40,903 nucleotides of DNA from a virus: the IMG/VR virus record IMGVR_UViG_3300046006_001715, positions 1 through 40,903 of that record; one strand, written 5' to 3'. Made by a program: the position numbers and the translations under genes. The notes beneath the pieces were generated by a model. That model made no database searches, had not been told where the DNA came from, and saw nothing but the letters and a program-made list of their open reading frames with translations. Within the stretch, counting starts at the first letter, position 1, and the number at the start of each line of letters is the position of its first letter. Of the stretch, positions 5,724-14,970 are shown piece by piece.

Positions 5724-6012
5724 GCATGGGCGAATCGCCTCACTCAACCGCAATGTCCCGCAGCTCGCGTAGCACAGGGTTCAACTAAGCATTGAGCGAT
5801 TCCCCGGCCTTTCCCGCAGTGCAATACGCCAGCAGTTGCCATTCGACCGTCAGGTCACCGGTACAAGGCGCACCACTGGTAGCCGTAAGCGGCGAGTAGG
5901 CGAGAAACAACCGCCGCAACCCCTGATGTAGAACGGCGCACCACTCACACCTTGAGTGGAATGCGGGCAGGCGGGGGCATTTCAACGCGAACAATCCAAA
6001 GGAACTCGCACC
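5724..6012. other. non-coding stretch upstream of terminase; candidate packaging (cos/pac) region
   Basis: No convincing gene on either strand. An 11-bp direct repeat GGCGCACCACT occurs at 5867-5877 and 5935-5945, 68 bp apart, and several short GC hairpins are present. In lambdoid phages the packaging site lies just upstream of, or within, the small terminase gene, so this is the natural place for it. No cohesive end or terminase footprint can be proven from sequence alone. Confidence 0.3.
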
Positions 6013-6225
6013 ATGACAGATCAAAAGATTCGTGACCGCCTGCTAGGTGGCGCTCGCATCTGGTTCGGTGACTACGGCCACCACGAGATTCCAGCCGAAG
6101 TTGCCGCCCTTGTGAGCGACTGGGACGAAGGCGGATGGCCTGCCTTGGGTGATCCGGGCCGCCCTGAGCTTCTGGCATGGGTCAAAGCGCAGGAAGACAA
6201 AGCCCGCGCTGAGATGGGGTTGTGA
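6013..6225 (+). CDS. 70-residue hypothetical protein preceding terminase
   Basis: ATG 6013, preceded by AAAGGA with good spacing; the longer in-frame extension to 5956 has no ribosome site. The product is acidic with Trp-rich turns: 'ARIWFGDYGHHEIPAEVAAL', 'WDEGGWPALGDPGRPELLAW'. I do not recognise a family. It overlaps the small terminase start by GTGA at 6222-6225, so it is likely co-translated with terminase and may belong to the packaging module. Confidence 0.6.
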   Translation: MTDQKIRDRLLGGARIWFGDYGHHEIPAEVAALVSDWDEGGWPALGDPGRPELLAWVKAQEDKARAEMGL

Positions 6226-6491
6226 TGGCGGCTCGTATTCGCAAGCACCACCAGGACGAAGTTAGGCTTCGCATCCAGACCAGTCAGCTCATAAATCGCT
6301 TGACGGATCATGCACTTGGCGACACTGAATTAAGCGCGACTCAGATCCGCGCAATTGAGATTCTGTTGAAGAAGTCCATTCCTGATTTGAGCGCCATTGA
6401 GATTAGCGGCGACGAAGAAAACCCGCTGCAATTGGTGGGCCGCATTGAGTTGGTAGCGCTTGAGCACAGCACAGATAGCCCTCCCGCCTAA
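6222..6491 (+). CDS. terS: terminase small subunit (putative)
   Basis: An 89-residue protein beginning GTG-ATG; either the GTG at 6222 (GTGA overlap) or the ATG at 6225 may be used. The segment 'RIQTSQLINRLTDHALGDTE' then 'LKKSIPDLSAIEISGDEENP' matches the pattern of short phage terminase small subunits or DNA-packaging proteins, in which a helical DNA-binding core is followed by a conserved 'K(S/T)-PDLS-E(I/L)SGD' stretch. It recognises the packaging site and recruits the large subunit. It overlaps terL by 32 nt. Confidence 0.7.
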   Translation: MMAARIRKHHQDEVRLRIQTSQLINRLTDHALGDTELSATQIRAIEILLKKSIPDLSAIEISGDEENPLQLVGRIELVALEHSTDSPPA

Positions 6492-7773
6492 GCTGATCCC
6501 TGTCTTTGCAGGCAGGGCAGACGTAAGGGGCGCATTCGGGGGTCGTGGTAGCGGAAAGACGCGCAGCTTCGCCAAGATGGCCGCTGTTCAGGGTTACATC
6601 CACGGCATGGCGGGTGGCAGCGGGATCATCCTGTGCGCTCGCCAGTTCATGAACAGCCTGGAAGACTCATCGCTTGAAGAGGTGAAGCGAGCGATTGAGG
6701 AAGAGCCTTTCCTCGTTGGCTACTACGAGATTGGCGACAAGTACATCAAGAGCCGCGACGGTCGAATCAACTTCACCTTCGCCGGCTTGGATAGAAACAT
6801 TGCTTCGATCAAATCCAAGGGCCGACTGCTCTTGTGCTGGGTGGACGAAGCAGAGCCGGTGACAGACGAAGCATGGTTGACGCTGATTCCTACCTTGCGA
6901 GAGGAGGGGAGCGATTGGAACGCAGAGTTATGGGTCACATGGAACCCGAAGCGCAAAGCGGCCCCAGTTGAGGGCCGTTTTCGTTTCAGCGCCGACCCAT
7001 TGACGAAGGTTGTCGAACTCAACTGGAAAGACAACCCAAAGTTCCCGGCCAAGCTGGAGCGCGACAGACAGCGCGACCTTGCAGAGCGACCCGATCAGTA
7101 CGGACACATTTGGGAGGGCGAGTATGCGACCGCACTGGCTGGCGCGTACTTCGCTCAGTCTCTGACGCTTGCAAAGGCTCAGAACAGGATTGGCCGCGTT
7201 GCTGCCGATCCGTTGATGACCATTCGCTTGTTCGCTGACATTGGTGGAACAGGTGCGAAGGCTGACAACTTTGTGTTCTGGGCTGCTCAGTTCATCGGGC
7301 GAGAGATTCGCGTGCTGAACCACTACGAGCAGCAAGGCCAGCCGATTGAGGCGCACTTGAACTGGCTCAGGTCTCAGGGCTACACGCCAGACAAAGCGCA
7401 GATTTGGTTGCCGCATGACGGGGCCACGCAGGACAAGGTACACGACGTTTCTTATCAGTCGGCGCTTGAGGCTGCGGGCTACGTGGTGCCGGTCGTTGAG
7501 AACCAGGGCAAAGGCGCAGCAATGTTGCGCGTTGAAGCAGCCCGCAGGTTGTTCCCCGCCATGTGGTTCAACCAAGAGACAACCCAAGCCGGGATTGACG
7601 CGCTGGGTTGGTATCACGAACGCAGAGACGAGGTGCGGGGCATTGGCCTTGGGCCTGAACACGACTGGGCGTCTCACTCAGCAGACGCATTCGGCCTGAT
7701 GTGCGTGGCTTACGAGCTGCCATCGGCCACCGGGCCAAAACCCATTGTTTACAGGAATCGCCGAGTGGCATGA
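6460..7773 (+). CDS. terL: terminase large subunit
   Basis: A 437-residue packaging motor. The ATPase domain has Walker A 'GGRGSGKT' (27-34) and Walker B 'LLLCWVDEAE' (123-132, Asp129/Glu130). The C-terminal RNase H-like nuclease shows Asp260 in 'LFADIGG', Asp320 in 'PHDGA' and Asp402/409 in 'HDWASHSADA'. The start is most likely the TTG at 6460, since the next ATG (codon 40) lies beyond Walker A. It belongs to the phage terminase group 3/PBSX-like family by overall pattern. It works with the small subunit and portal to fill the prohead. Confidence 0.93.
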   Translation: MSTAQIALPPKLIPVFAGRADVRGAFGGRGSGKTRSFAKMAAVQGYIHGMAGGSGIILCARQFMNSLEDSSLEEVKRAIEEEPFLVGYYEIGDKYIKSRDGRINFTFAGLDRNIASIKSKGRLLLCWVDEAEPVTDEAWLTLIPTLREEGSDWNAELWVTWNPKRKAAPVEGRFRFSADPLTKVVELNWKDNPKFPAKLERDRQRDLAERPDQYGHIWEGEYATALAGAYFAQSLTLAKAQNRIGRVAADPLMTIRLFADIGGTGAKADNFVFWAAQFIGREIRVLNHYEQQGQPIEAHLNWLRSQGYTPDKAQIWLPHDGATQDKVHDVSYQSALEAAGYVVPVVENQGKGAAMLRVEAARRLFPAMWFNQETTQAGIDALGWYHERRDEVRGIGLGPEHDWASHSADAFGLMCVAYELPSATGPKPIVYRNRRVA

Positions 7774-7780
7774 AACACAC

Positions 7781-10018
7781 ATGAGCAAAATGACCGAGAG
7801 CGACCTTCTCCGCTTCCTAGATGAAGAGGCCCGACAAGCCTATCACTTCACCGAAGGGGAGATTGCGTCTGATCGCGTCCGCTCGCAGCGTGCTTACATG
7901 CGCGAGCCATACGGCACAGAGCAGGAAGGCCGCTCGGGTGTTGTTGCGTCTGACGTGTTCGACGCGGTTGAAGGCATCTTGCCCGACCTGATTGAAGTAT
8001 TCACCGGCTCAGACAAGGCGGTGGTGTTTGAGCCTGTTGGTCCGGAGGATGAGGAAAGCGCAGAGCAGGTGACGAACGCCTGCAACTACGTGTTTTACAA
8101 GCAGAACAACGGTTTCCTGATCCTGTACAGCGCGATCAAAGACGGCCTCATGCTCAAAACGGGCGGGGTCAAGTGGTACTACGAGAAGAAGCGCACTCCG
8201 AGCTTCACCCGTTATCGCGGTGTGGATGAAATGCAGCTCGCGGTCTTCCTGACCACGAACCCTAAGGCTGAAGTCATTGAGAAGACCGAGGCCGAGCCGA
8301 ACCCCGAAGAAGTAGCGCAGTACCAGGCGATGGCGCAAGAGGCCGCAGCGATGGGCTACGAGGCTCCTGCGATGCCTGTTCGCTATGACGTGAAGATCAA
8401 GACGGTTGAAGAGAAGGGCTGCGTGCGCGTTGTCGCGTTGCCGCCTGACGAACTCCACGTATCACGCCGCCACGATTCGATCCTGCTGGACGAATGCCCA
8501 TACGTTGCGCACATCGTTGAGAAGACGCTGAGCGACGTGAACCAGATGGGCTACAAGGTCACGCCCGAAGAGTTGAAAGCTGCTCAGAACGAAGAGCACA
8601 CCGCTGAACATGAGTACCGCGACAACCAACGCGGTGGCAAGTGGGGTTGGTGGCAGGACGACAACGAGCTTGATCCCTCGATGATTCGCGGCTACTTGCG
8701 CGAAGAGTACGTTCTGGTTGACTTTGATGGTGATGGCATTGCAGAGCGCCGCCGCATCCTTCGTTTGGGTCAGTTGGTGCTTGAGAACAAGGAATGCTCC
8801 CACGTTCCGATTGCTGCTTGGACGCCTTACATCCTCACGCACCAATTCAACGGCCTGTCGGTTGCTGATCTGGTCGAAGACTTCCAGCGCATCCACACCG
8901 AAATCTGGCGTGCTCAGTTGGACAACCTCGACTTGGCGAACAACCAAGAAACGGTCGTTCTCACAGACGCACAGAACAATCCAAAGGCCGACATTGACAG
9001 CCTGTTGAACCGCAGGCCCGGCGGCATTCTGCTTGAGCGTGAAGCAGGCGCGATTCGTCCGCTGGTGCAACGCTGGCAAGGCATCGAAGCCATGCCGATG
9101 CTGGAGATGATGCGGCAGGACAAGGAAGCCCGCACCGGCTATTCACCATCCATCCCCGGCCTTGATGCGAACGCGCTGAACAAGACCGCCATGGAGGTCA
9201 GCAAGACCGCCAACGAGCGCCAGAAGCGATCCAAGCTCATGGCCCGCATCGTGGCTGAAACGCTGGTTGCTCCGCTGTTCAAAGGCATCTTCAAGACCCT
9301 GACCGACTACGGGATGGAGAAGATCAGCTACCGCCTGAACGGCAAGTTTGTGCAGTACGACCCGCAGGAATGGCGCGATCAGTACGACATGAGCATCAAT
9401 GTGGGCATCGGTACTGGCGATGCGATGCAGCAGAGCGTTTTCTTGCAGCAGATGGCGCAGTCTCAGGCGCTTGCGATGCAAAGCCCACTGGCTGGGAAGC
9501 TGGTCACGCCGAAGAACCTCTACAACCTGCAAAAGCGGCTTGTGGAGAACGCTGGCTTCAAGAACGCCGAAGAGTTCTGGACTGATCCGGGCGACCAGCC
9601 GATGGAAATGCCAAAGCCGCCGCCTGATCCGTCGATTCAGCTCAAGCAAATGGAGCTGCAAGCCGATTCGCAGAAGTTCCAAGCGCAATCCATGCTTGAG
9701 AAAGAGCTTGAGAACGTCAAAGCACAAGCCAAGTTGCAAGAAGTTCAGGCCACGCTTGAACTGCAAGCAGCAAACGACATGCGCGACTCAGAGCGTGCAC
9801 AGATGCAGGCTCAGCTTGATGCGCAGCTTGAGCAACTGAAGATCGCCAGCGCCGAGCAGATCGCACAGATGCAGGCCGAGCTTGATCGGTACAAAACCGA
9901 CCGAGACAACGAGACGCGAATCATCGTCGCGCAAATCCAGCAGCAAGGCCGAGCCGAACAGGCCGCCGCATCAGCCGCAGCACGCGCTGAGAACCAACAA
10001 ACCCAACCCGGAGCCTGA
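7781..10018 (+). CDS. portal protein (P22-like)
   Basis: A 745-residue protein; ATG 7781 is chosen (ATG 7790 is possible), since the upstream frame lies in terL. Typical P22-type portal features are 'SDVFDAVEGILPDLIEVFTG' near the N-terminus, 'ALPPDELHVSRRH', 'HVPIAAWTPYILTHQFNGLS', 'IWRAQLDNLDLANNQ', 'GIEAMPMLEMMRQDKEARTG' and 'SKTANERQKRSKLMARI'. The last 130 residues are Gln/Glu/Ala-rich and probably form a long coiled coil, equivalent to the P22 barrel. Forms the dodecameric DNA gateway and nucleates head assembly. Confidence 0.9.
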   Translation: MSKMTESDLLRFLDEEARQAYHFTEGEIASDRVRSQRAYMREPYGTEQEGRSGVVASDVFDAVEGILPDLIEVFTGSDKAVVFEPVGPEDEESAEQVTNACNYVFYKQNNGFLILYSAIKDGLMLKTGGVKWYYEKKRTPSFTRYRGVDEMQLAVFLTTNPKAEVIEKTEAEPNPEEVAQYQAMAQEAAAMGYEAPAMPVRYDVKIKTVEEKGCVRVVALPPDELHVSRRHDSILLDECPYVAHIVEKTLSDVNQMGYKVTPEELKAAQNEEHTAEHEYRDNQRGGKWGWWQDDNELDPSMIRGYLREEYVLVDFDGDGIAERRRILRLGQLVLENKECSHVPIAAWTPYILTHQFNGLSVADLVEDFQRIHTEIWRAQLDNLDLANNQETVVLTDAQNNPKADIDSLLNRRPGGILLEREAGAIRPLVQRWQGIEAMPMLEMMRQDKEARTGYSPSIPGLDANALNKTAMEVSKTANERQKRSKLMARIVAETLVAPLFKGIFKTLTDYGMEKISYRLNGKFVQYDPQEWRDQYDMSINVGIGTGDAMQQSVFLQQMAQSQALAMQSPLAGKLVTPKNLYNLQKRLVENAGFKNAEEFWTDPGDQPMEMPKPPPDPSIQLKQMELQADSQKFQAQSMLEKELENVKAQAKLQEVQATLELQAANDMRDSERAQMQAQLDAQLEQLKIASAEQIAQMQAELDRYKTDRDNETRIIVAQIQQQGRAEQAAASAAARAENQQTQPGA

Positions 10019-10020
10019 AT

Positions 10021-10260
10021 ATGGCAACCATTGCAACCGCCTTGAATACGCCTTTCACGCCCGCTGCGGGTGATTTCATCGTGCAGTGCTCTGCCGGCAT
10101 TGCCGAAGTGCAGCGCAGCAACGATGTGGATGCACCGTGGGTGAGTGTCGGGATCATCACCGGCAACCAGGCTCCGATCATCTCCAATCCTGTCGCTGGT
10201 GCGCGGTATCAGTTCGTGCAAGTCGGCTCGATCACCCCGGTTGTGCAGGCCGATCAGTAA
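10021..10260 (+). CDS. small virion-associated beta protein
   Basis: A 79-residue protein two bases after the portal stop. Short beta segments ('TPAAGDFIVQCSAGIAEVQR', 'APWVSVGIITGNQAPII', 'GARYQFVQVGS') suggest a small beta-sandwich, like decoration or capsomer-associated proteins that often sit beside portal genes. Its stop overlaps the next start (TAATG), so it is co-translated with the large protein downstream. Function not proven. Confidence 0.6.
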   Translation: MATIATALNTPFTPAAGDFIVQCSAGIAEVQRSNDVDAPWVSVGIITGNQAPIISNPVAGARYQFVQVGSITPVVQADQ

Positions 10261-12734
10261 TGGCAACCCCAGTCGCCGACAACTACACGTTCACGTCTGG
10301 AACGACGCTGTACGCTGGGTTGCCGAACCCTTCGGGCGCGTTGATTACGACGCTGAGCCTGGTGAACACGTCCGGCAGCACGCAGGCGGCGAACTTTGTC
10401 AGCCCGATGGTGGGCATGCCGTTCAAGCAGGGCGACGTGCCGTCTGGTGAATACCCACAGTTTCAGTTGACGGACAACACGCCGTGTCCTGCGACGGTGT
10501 ACAGCGATGCAGCGTGGGTGACGGATGGAAGCATGGAAATGTGCGGTGTGTTCTTCCGCACGCCTGTGTCGATTGCAGGTTCTGCAAGCCTGACCATCAA
10601 TGTGAAAAACGGCGGCCCTGCCCCATCAGCCAGCTCGCGCACGTTGAGCGAAGTCACGGCCTCGGACCTGAAGGTCGAGCTGACCGGCGTCACCAACCTG
10701 TCGGGTGTGTGGACCGCCTCGCTCAACACGGCGATCACCGACGCCAGCGAAATCATCGTGATCGGCGATGGCCCCGCCGGCAAGCTCTGGCGTATTCGTG
10801 GCGCTTTTAAGCAGTCGGGCTCGCCGCACGGGCAGCTTGAGTGCTACCACTACCTGCTACTTGCCCAAAACAACGCAGGTGGCCTGTCGCACATCGAGTA
10901 CCTGCCTCGCGTTGCGCAGCCATGGGGCGATGTCTCCACGCCTGCTGCTGCTCGCCGTGTGGTCACTTGTGTGCTGAAGTCTGGCGCGACCACGTTGCTG
11001 ACCATGACCGGGCACGACACGACCGAGACGCCCGGATCAAACATTGCCATCCTGCACTACGGCTCGTTCTACGTGTGCGACACGGATGGCCGCTGGAACT
11101 TCATTCAGGGTGGCGGCACCACTTCAGCCCGCCCAACCGTGCGCGTCACCCGCGACAAAGCAGACTTTGTGGCGACCCGGACGACCAAGGCGCTGGATAC
11201 CAGCCTTTCACCTTCGTCGGTGTCGTCAGTCAACTATGTGGCGAACTGCCTTGGCTCATTCCAGACACGCAATCTTGACAGCACAGGGCCGTCCAACTTC
11301 ATCGGCGTGATTCCTGAGTGGGCCTGTATCCACGCAATCACTCAGGCAGCAGTTGATGAACGCGCAGTGCGGGTTTCTGCGCTGGCTGCTGGCGGCTGGA
11401 AGACGTGCGTGCGCAAGAGCACCACGGGCAAGATTTACCCGGTTGTGGATGTGCAATCCAGCTACACCGGCCTTGGCACTGTGTCCACCTCGATCCAGTA
11501 CGGCGGCTCCAACATTGCAGGCATTCAGAACCCCTCTGGCAATGACGGTCTGTGGTCCGGTGACACCAACACCAGCCATCGTGGGTCGCCGCATTACTAC
11601 GCCTACCTCATCACGGGTGAGCCGCAGTACCTCGACATGCAAACCGAGTTGACCTCGCAGACCATCATGAGTCCGCAGCCTGGCACAACAGTTCGCAGGG
11701 TCGGCGCAAACCGCACCAGCACCACTATTGGTGCTTATTCGGGCTTCAGGGATGCACAGGTCGGCTCGGGCGGCACGATCTACAAAGGCGCTGGAATGAT
11801 CCTGTGGGCCGGTGGTGTTCGCATTGGCGCGTGGGCGCTGCGTGATCTGGCGCAAGGCTTGGCGATCCAGCCTGTTTCTGGATATGACGGCGCTGGCGTG
11901 AAAGCCTATTTCGCTGATGTGTACGCGTCATGCGGCTCTTACATCACCGACTTCAATTCGCAAATGCCCACAAGCTGGCGCGATGGCGGCTTCTGGGAAA
12001 CGACCCAAGGTCTGGGCGACGGCGGTGACACCAAGTTCGAGTCTCCTTGGATGAATCGGTACATGAATATCTCGGTTTGCCAAGCAAGCCAGATCGTGCC
12101 ATCGACCAACATGACCTCGCTGCGACAGCACTTGAGCAAGGGCATTTCAGCGCCCCACGCAACTTTCGACCTCGGGTGCCTTGCCACCTACCGCAATTTG
12201 CAGTTCCGCGAGAACACCGAACTTATCGACACCATTGCGGAGTGCTTGTACCAAGGCGGGTCGCTGACCACCAACACCACGGGCAACACCGTGACGCTCT
12301 CAGGCTATTTGGCTGGAGCCACGCTGACCAACGGCGACAGGGTTGCGTTTGATTCGTCGCTTGGCACAGCAAGCCCTATGACGGGTGGCGCTGACCGAAA
12401 GCAGTACTACGTGGTCAACGCATCGGGCAACTCGGGTCAGTTGTCCTTGACCCCCGGTGGTTCTGTTGTCACGGTCGCATCCAGCGTCACCGCATCGTCG
12501 GTGTTCCTGCAGCTTGCCAGCCTCGGTCCTGTAACCGGGATGGGTACAACAAACGGAATTGTTGGTGATGCCGCAATCATGCTCGGCGCTTACGAAGCTG
12601 CACGGGCGCATGAGGCTTGCGGTGATTCGACCATCAACTCCGCCCGCGTCTATCAGGACAGCATGATTTCCGCCGAAGGTCTCAGCCTGACCTCCAATCC
12701 CCGTTACGCAGTCCTTACGGCATACCCGGTGTAA
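10260..12734 (+). CDS. large putative carbohydrate-active virion protein (RIFT-like N-domain plus alpha/alpha-toroid-like core)
   Basis: An 824-residue protein starting at ATG 10260 (TAATG). Residues about 30-115 ('FVSPMVGMPFKQGDVPSGEY', 'SDAAWVTDGSMEMCGVFFRT', 'SLTINVKNGG') resemble the N-terminal sandwich of PcRGLX/YetA-type polysaccharide-active enzymes. Residues about 430-670 contain helical-toroid-like stretches ('SHRGSPHYYAYLITGEPQYL', 'GVRIGAWALRDLAQGLAI', 'WMNRYMNISVCQASQI') typical of sugar hydrolases or lyases. A beta-rich insert follows. This suggests a depolymerase or host-surface-binding component. The location between portal and scaffold is unusual. The fold call is by eye and no catalytic residues are assigned. 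Confidence 0.5.
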   Translation: MATPVADNYTFTSGTTLYAGLPNPSGALITTLSLVNTSGSTQAANFVSPMVGMPFKQGDVPSGEYPQFQLTDNTPCPATVYSDAAWVTDGSMEMCGVFFRTPVSIAGSASLTINVKNGGPAPSASSRTLSEVTASDLKVELTGVTNLSGVWTASLNTAITDASEIIVIGDGPAGKLWRIRGAFKQSGSPHGQLECYHYLLLAQNNAGGLSHIEYLPRVAQPWGDVSTPAAARRVVTCVLKSGATTLLTMTGHDTTETPGSNIAILHYGSFYVCDTDGRWNFIQGGGTTSARPTVRVTRDKADFVATRTTKALDTSLSPSSVSSVNYVANCLGSFQTRNLDSTGPSNFIGVIPEWACIHAITQAAVDERAVRVSALAAGGWKTCVRKSTTGKIYPVVDVQSSYTGLGTVSTSIQYGGSNIAGIQNPSGNDGLWSGDTNTSHRGSPHYYAYLITGEPQYLDMQTELTSQTIMSPQPGTTVRRVGANRTSTTIGAYSGFRDAQVGSGGTIYKGAGMILWAGGVRIGAWALRDLAQGLAIQPVSGYDGAGVKAYFADVYASCGSYITDFNSQMPTSWRDGGFWETTQGLGDGGDTKFESPWMNRYMNISVCQASQIVPSTNMTSLRQHLSKGISAPHATFDLGCLATYRNLQFRENTELIDTIAECLYQGGSLTTNTTGNTVTLSGYLAGATLTNGDRVAFDSSLGTASPMTGGADRKQYYVVNASGNSGQLSLTPGGSVVTVASSVTASSVFLQLASLGPVTGMGTTNGIVGDAAIMLGAYEAARAHEACGDSTINSARVYQDSMISAEGLSLTSNPRYAVLTAYPV

Positions 12735-12737
12735 GTC

Positions 12738-14969
12738 ATGGCAATTACCGACAACTTCACAGGGACTGCGGGTCAGAAGATCACCGCTCGGTCTGGCTGG
12801 TCCATGCTTGGATCGGGCACAACCGGCGATAACCCGGAAATTAGCGCTGCGGGCAACAGCATGGGTTCTGCTGCCTCGAACAGCGATGCGGGCATGGTGG
12901 GTGAAAACCTTGCCTCCGCAGACCATTACGTTCAGGCCAAGTTGTATTCAGCGTTCGCTTGGAGCGGTACGGGCAACCTCCCACTTCTCGCCGTCAGAAC
13001 CGACAGCCGCAACGAAGCATGGGGTCTGATCTATCGCACGCCGACCAGCTCATGGCAGCTTTACAAGGCTGGTGCAGGCGCTGGCCTTCGTTCGTCCTAC
13101 GCCGCAACCTTTGTTGATGGCGACGTGTGCCGACTTGAGGCGCAAGGCAATGAAATCAGGTTTTACCTCAACGGCACGCTGCGCATCACCGAGTCCGGCA
13201 TTACGGACGGCCTGACAACACCCGGCGTCGGTATTTTGGTCCGCAACGTCACGGCAAGCGCCGTCATTGCAGACGATTGGGAGTCCGGGGTTCTGGCGGG
13301 CGGAGACACCACCGCTCCAGTCCTGACGACCGCAGTAGGCACAGCCACAGGCTCCACTACTGCCACGGTAGGCGCAACGACCGACGAAGCCAACGGCACC
13401 ATGTACGTGGTGGTCACGACCTCCGCGACTCAGCCATCCATTGCACAGATCAAGGCCAGTCAGGATCACACCGGAGCCACTGCGCCCTATGCTGGTTCGC
13501 AGACGATCACCACGACCGGCGCGAAGACGTTCAGTGCAACGGGCCTGACCGCATCGACCACGTACTACGCCCACCTGCTCCACACCGACGCGGCTGCGAA
13601 CGACTCCAACCGGATCACGTCAAGCAGCTTCACAACCACTACGCCTGACGTTACTGCACCTACCTTGAGTTCGGGTGTCGGCACAGTCAAGAGCAATGCC
13701 CTGATCGTTGTCGGAGCCACGACGAACGAGGGTAACGGCACGATGTATGTTGTCGTGACCACCTCGGCCACGCCTCCAAGTGCCGCGCAGGTCAAGCTGG
13801 GGCAGAACAACGGCGGCACGGCTGCTGTATTCGCTGCCAACCAGGCTATCGGCTCGACGGGTGCGAAGACGTTCAACGCCACCGGCTTGACGCAGCTCAC
13901 GGGTTATTACCCGTACATCGTCCACACCGATGCTTCGGGCAATGATTCGTCTGTGCTGTCCATCGGCCTGCGGACCACGTTCCGCAACGGTGCGACGGGT
14001 CAGAGCGTTGTTGACGACACTGCGGCCATCCCCGGTGTGCAGGAACAGGGCTTCCTCTACAACGATGTGACCCTCCCCGCTGATGCGGACAAGTGGTTTT
14101 CGTACACGATTGCCACGCCTGCGGTTGATTCGGCCTCGCTCACGCTGTACGCCAACGGCTCGTTTGTGTGGGCTGGTGGCTCTGACTCGTTCACCTATCA
14201 GCTTGAGGTTGATGGCGCAAACGTAGGCTCTCCAGCGCTGGTGACGTTGACGGCCACTGGTGCCGATGTCACTGCGCCAACGTTGTCCAGCGCCACGGGC
14301 ACGAAGACCGGCACGACGACAGCCACAGGCACCGTCACGACGAACGAAGCGAACGGGACTCTTTACTACCTGACGAACACCAGCGCGAGCGCCTTGAGTG
14401 CTGCTGTGCTGGCCGGATCGACTCAGGCCGTGACGACCTCTGGTGTGCAGAACATCAGCCGGTCTGGGTTGACCGCAGCGACGACCTATTACCACCACTA
14501 CCTGCACAAAGACGCGGCAGGCAATGACTCGGCGGTGCTGTCGTCCAACAGCTTCACGACCGATGCGGCTGCTGATGTCACGCCACCGAACCTGACAAGC
14601 CCTACAGGGGCGACTCTCGGCCCTACAGGTGCGGTTGGCTCTGTCAGCACTAACGAGGCAAACGGCACGCTGTACTGGCTGACCAACACCAGCGCCACAG
14701 CCACCGACGCAGCGATCAAGGCCGCCAACTCGCAGCCTGTCACCGCAACGGGTGTGCAAAACGTCACCTCCAGTGGTCTGACGGCTTCGACGGTTTACTA
14801 CAACCACTTCCTGCACCGTGACGCAGCGGGCAACGACTCAACCCGCAGCACCTCGGCAAGTTTCACCACGGCTGCACCTGGTGGGCCTGTGACTGGAAAC
14901 GACCACGGCGGCGAGGCCATGCGCTCATGCATGCGCTTCGCGATGTATCCCGCAATGAACCAAGGCTGA
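12738..14969 (+). CDS. LamG-like plus Ig/FnIII-like repeat virion protein
   Basis: A 743-residue protein. Residues 1-190 look like a concanavalin/LamG-type jelly roll ('WSMLGSGTTGDNPEISAAG', 'WGLIYRTPTSSWQLYKAG', 'EIRFYLNGTLRITESGI'). Then come repeated units each starting 'D(V/T)TAP-L(T/S)' or 'DVTPPNLT' and ending in '(Y)YHHYLHKDAAGNDS'-like strands, at about 193, 306, 514 and 619, with a different beta domain at about 420-510. The tail is short ('GGEAMRSCMRFAMYP'). Such surface repeats commonly bind carbohydrate on host cells. It likely partners the preceding protein. Confidence 0.65.
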   Translation: MAITDNFTGTAGQKITARSGWSMLGSGTTGDNPEISAAGNSMGSAASNSDAGMVGENLASADHYVQAKLYSAFAWSGTGNLPLLAVRTDSRNEAWGLIYRTPTSSWQLYKAGAGAGLRSSYAATFVDGDVCRLEAQGNEIRFYLNGTLRITESGITDGLTTPGVGILVRNVTASAVIADDWESGVLAGGDTTAPVLTTAVGTATGSTTATVGATTDEANGTMYVVVTTSATQPSIAQIKASQDHTGATAPYAGSQTITTTGAKTFSATGLTASTTYYAHLLHTDAAANDSNRITSSSFTTTTPDVTAPTLSSGVGTVKSNALIVVGATTNEGNGTMYVVVTTSATPPSAAQVKLGQNNGGTAAVFAANQAIGSTGAKTFNATGLTQLTGYYPYIVHTDASGNDSSVLSIGLRTTFRNGATGQSVVDDTAAIPGVQEQGFLYNDVTLPADADKWFSYTIATPAVDSASLTLYANGSFVWAGGSDSFTYQLEVDGANVGSPALVTLTATGADVTAPTLSSATGTKTGTTTATGTVTTNEANGTLYYLTNTSASALSAAVLAGSTQAVTTSGVQNISRSGLTAATTYYHHYLHKDAAGNDSAVLSSNSFTTDAAADVTPPNLTSPTGATLGPTGAVGSVSTNEANGTLYWLTNTSATATDAAIKAANSQPVTATGVQNVTSSGLTASTVYYNHFLHRDAAGNDSTRSTSASFTTAAPGGPVTGNDHGGEAMRSCMRFAMYPAMNQG

Positions 14970-14970
14970 A

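Noticed and set aside
5608-5800. tmRNA-like segments (GGGACAGATTTCGACGG and GGGTTCAACT)
   Set aside because: The two parts resemble tmRNA ends, but the distance is too short, a terminator lies between them, no T-arm stem or CCA end forms, and no tag reading frame is seen.
5785-6024. 79-codon minus-strand ORF in the non-coding stretch
   Set aside because: No ribosome site, no overlap with a credible gene, and no recognised motif; left as part of the non-coding region.
13620-14816. 398-codon minus-strand ORF across the Ig-like repeats
   Set aside because: Mirrors the repeats of the plus-strand gene, rich in Arg/Val in a shadow-like way, no ribosome site.
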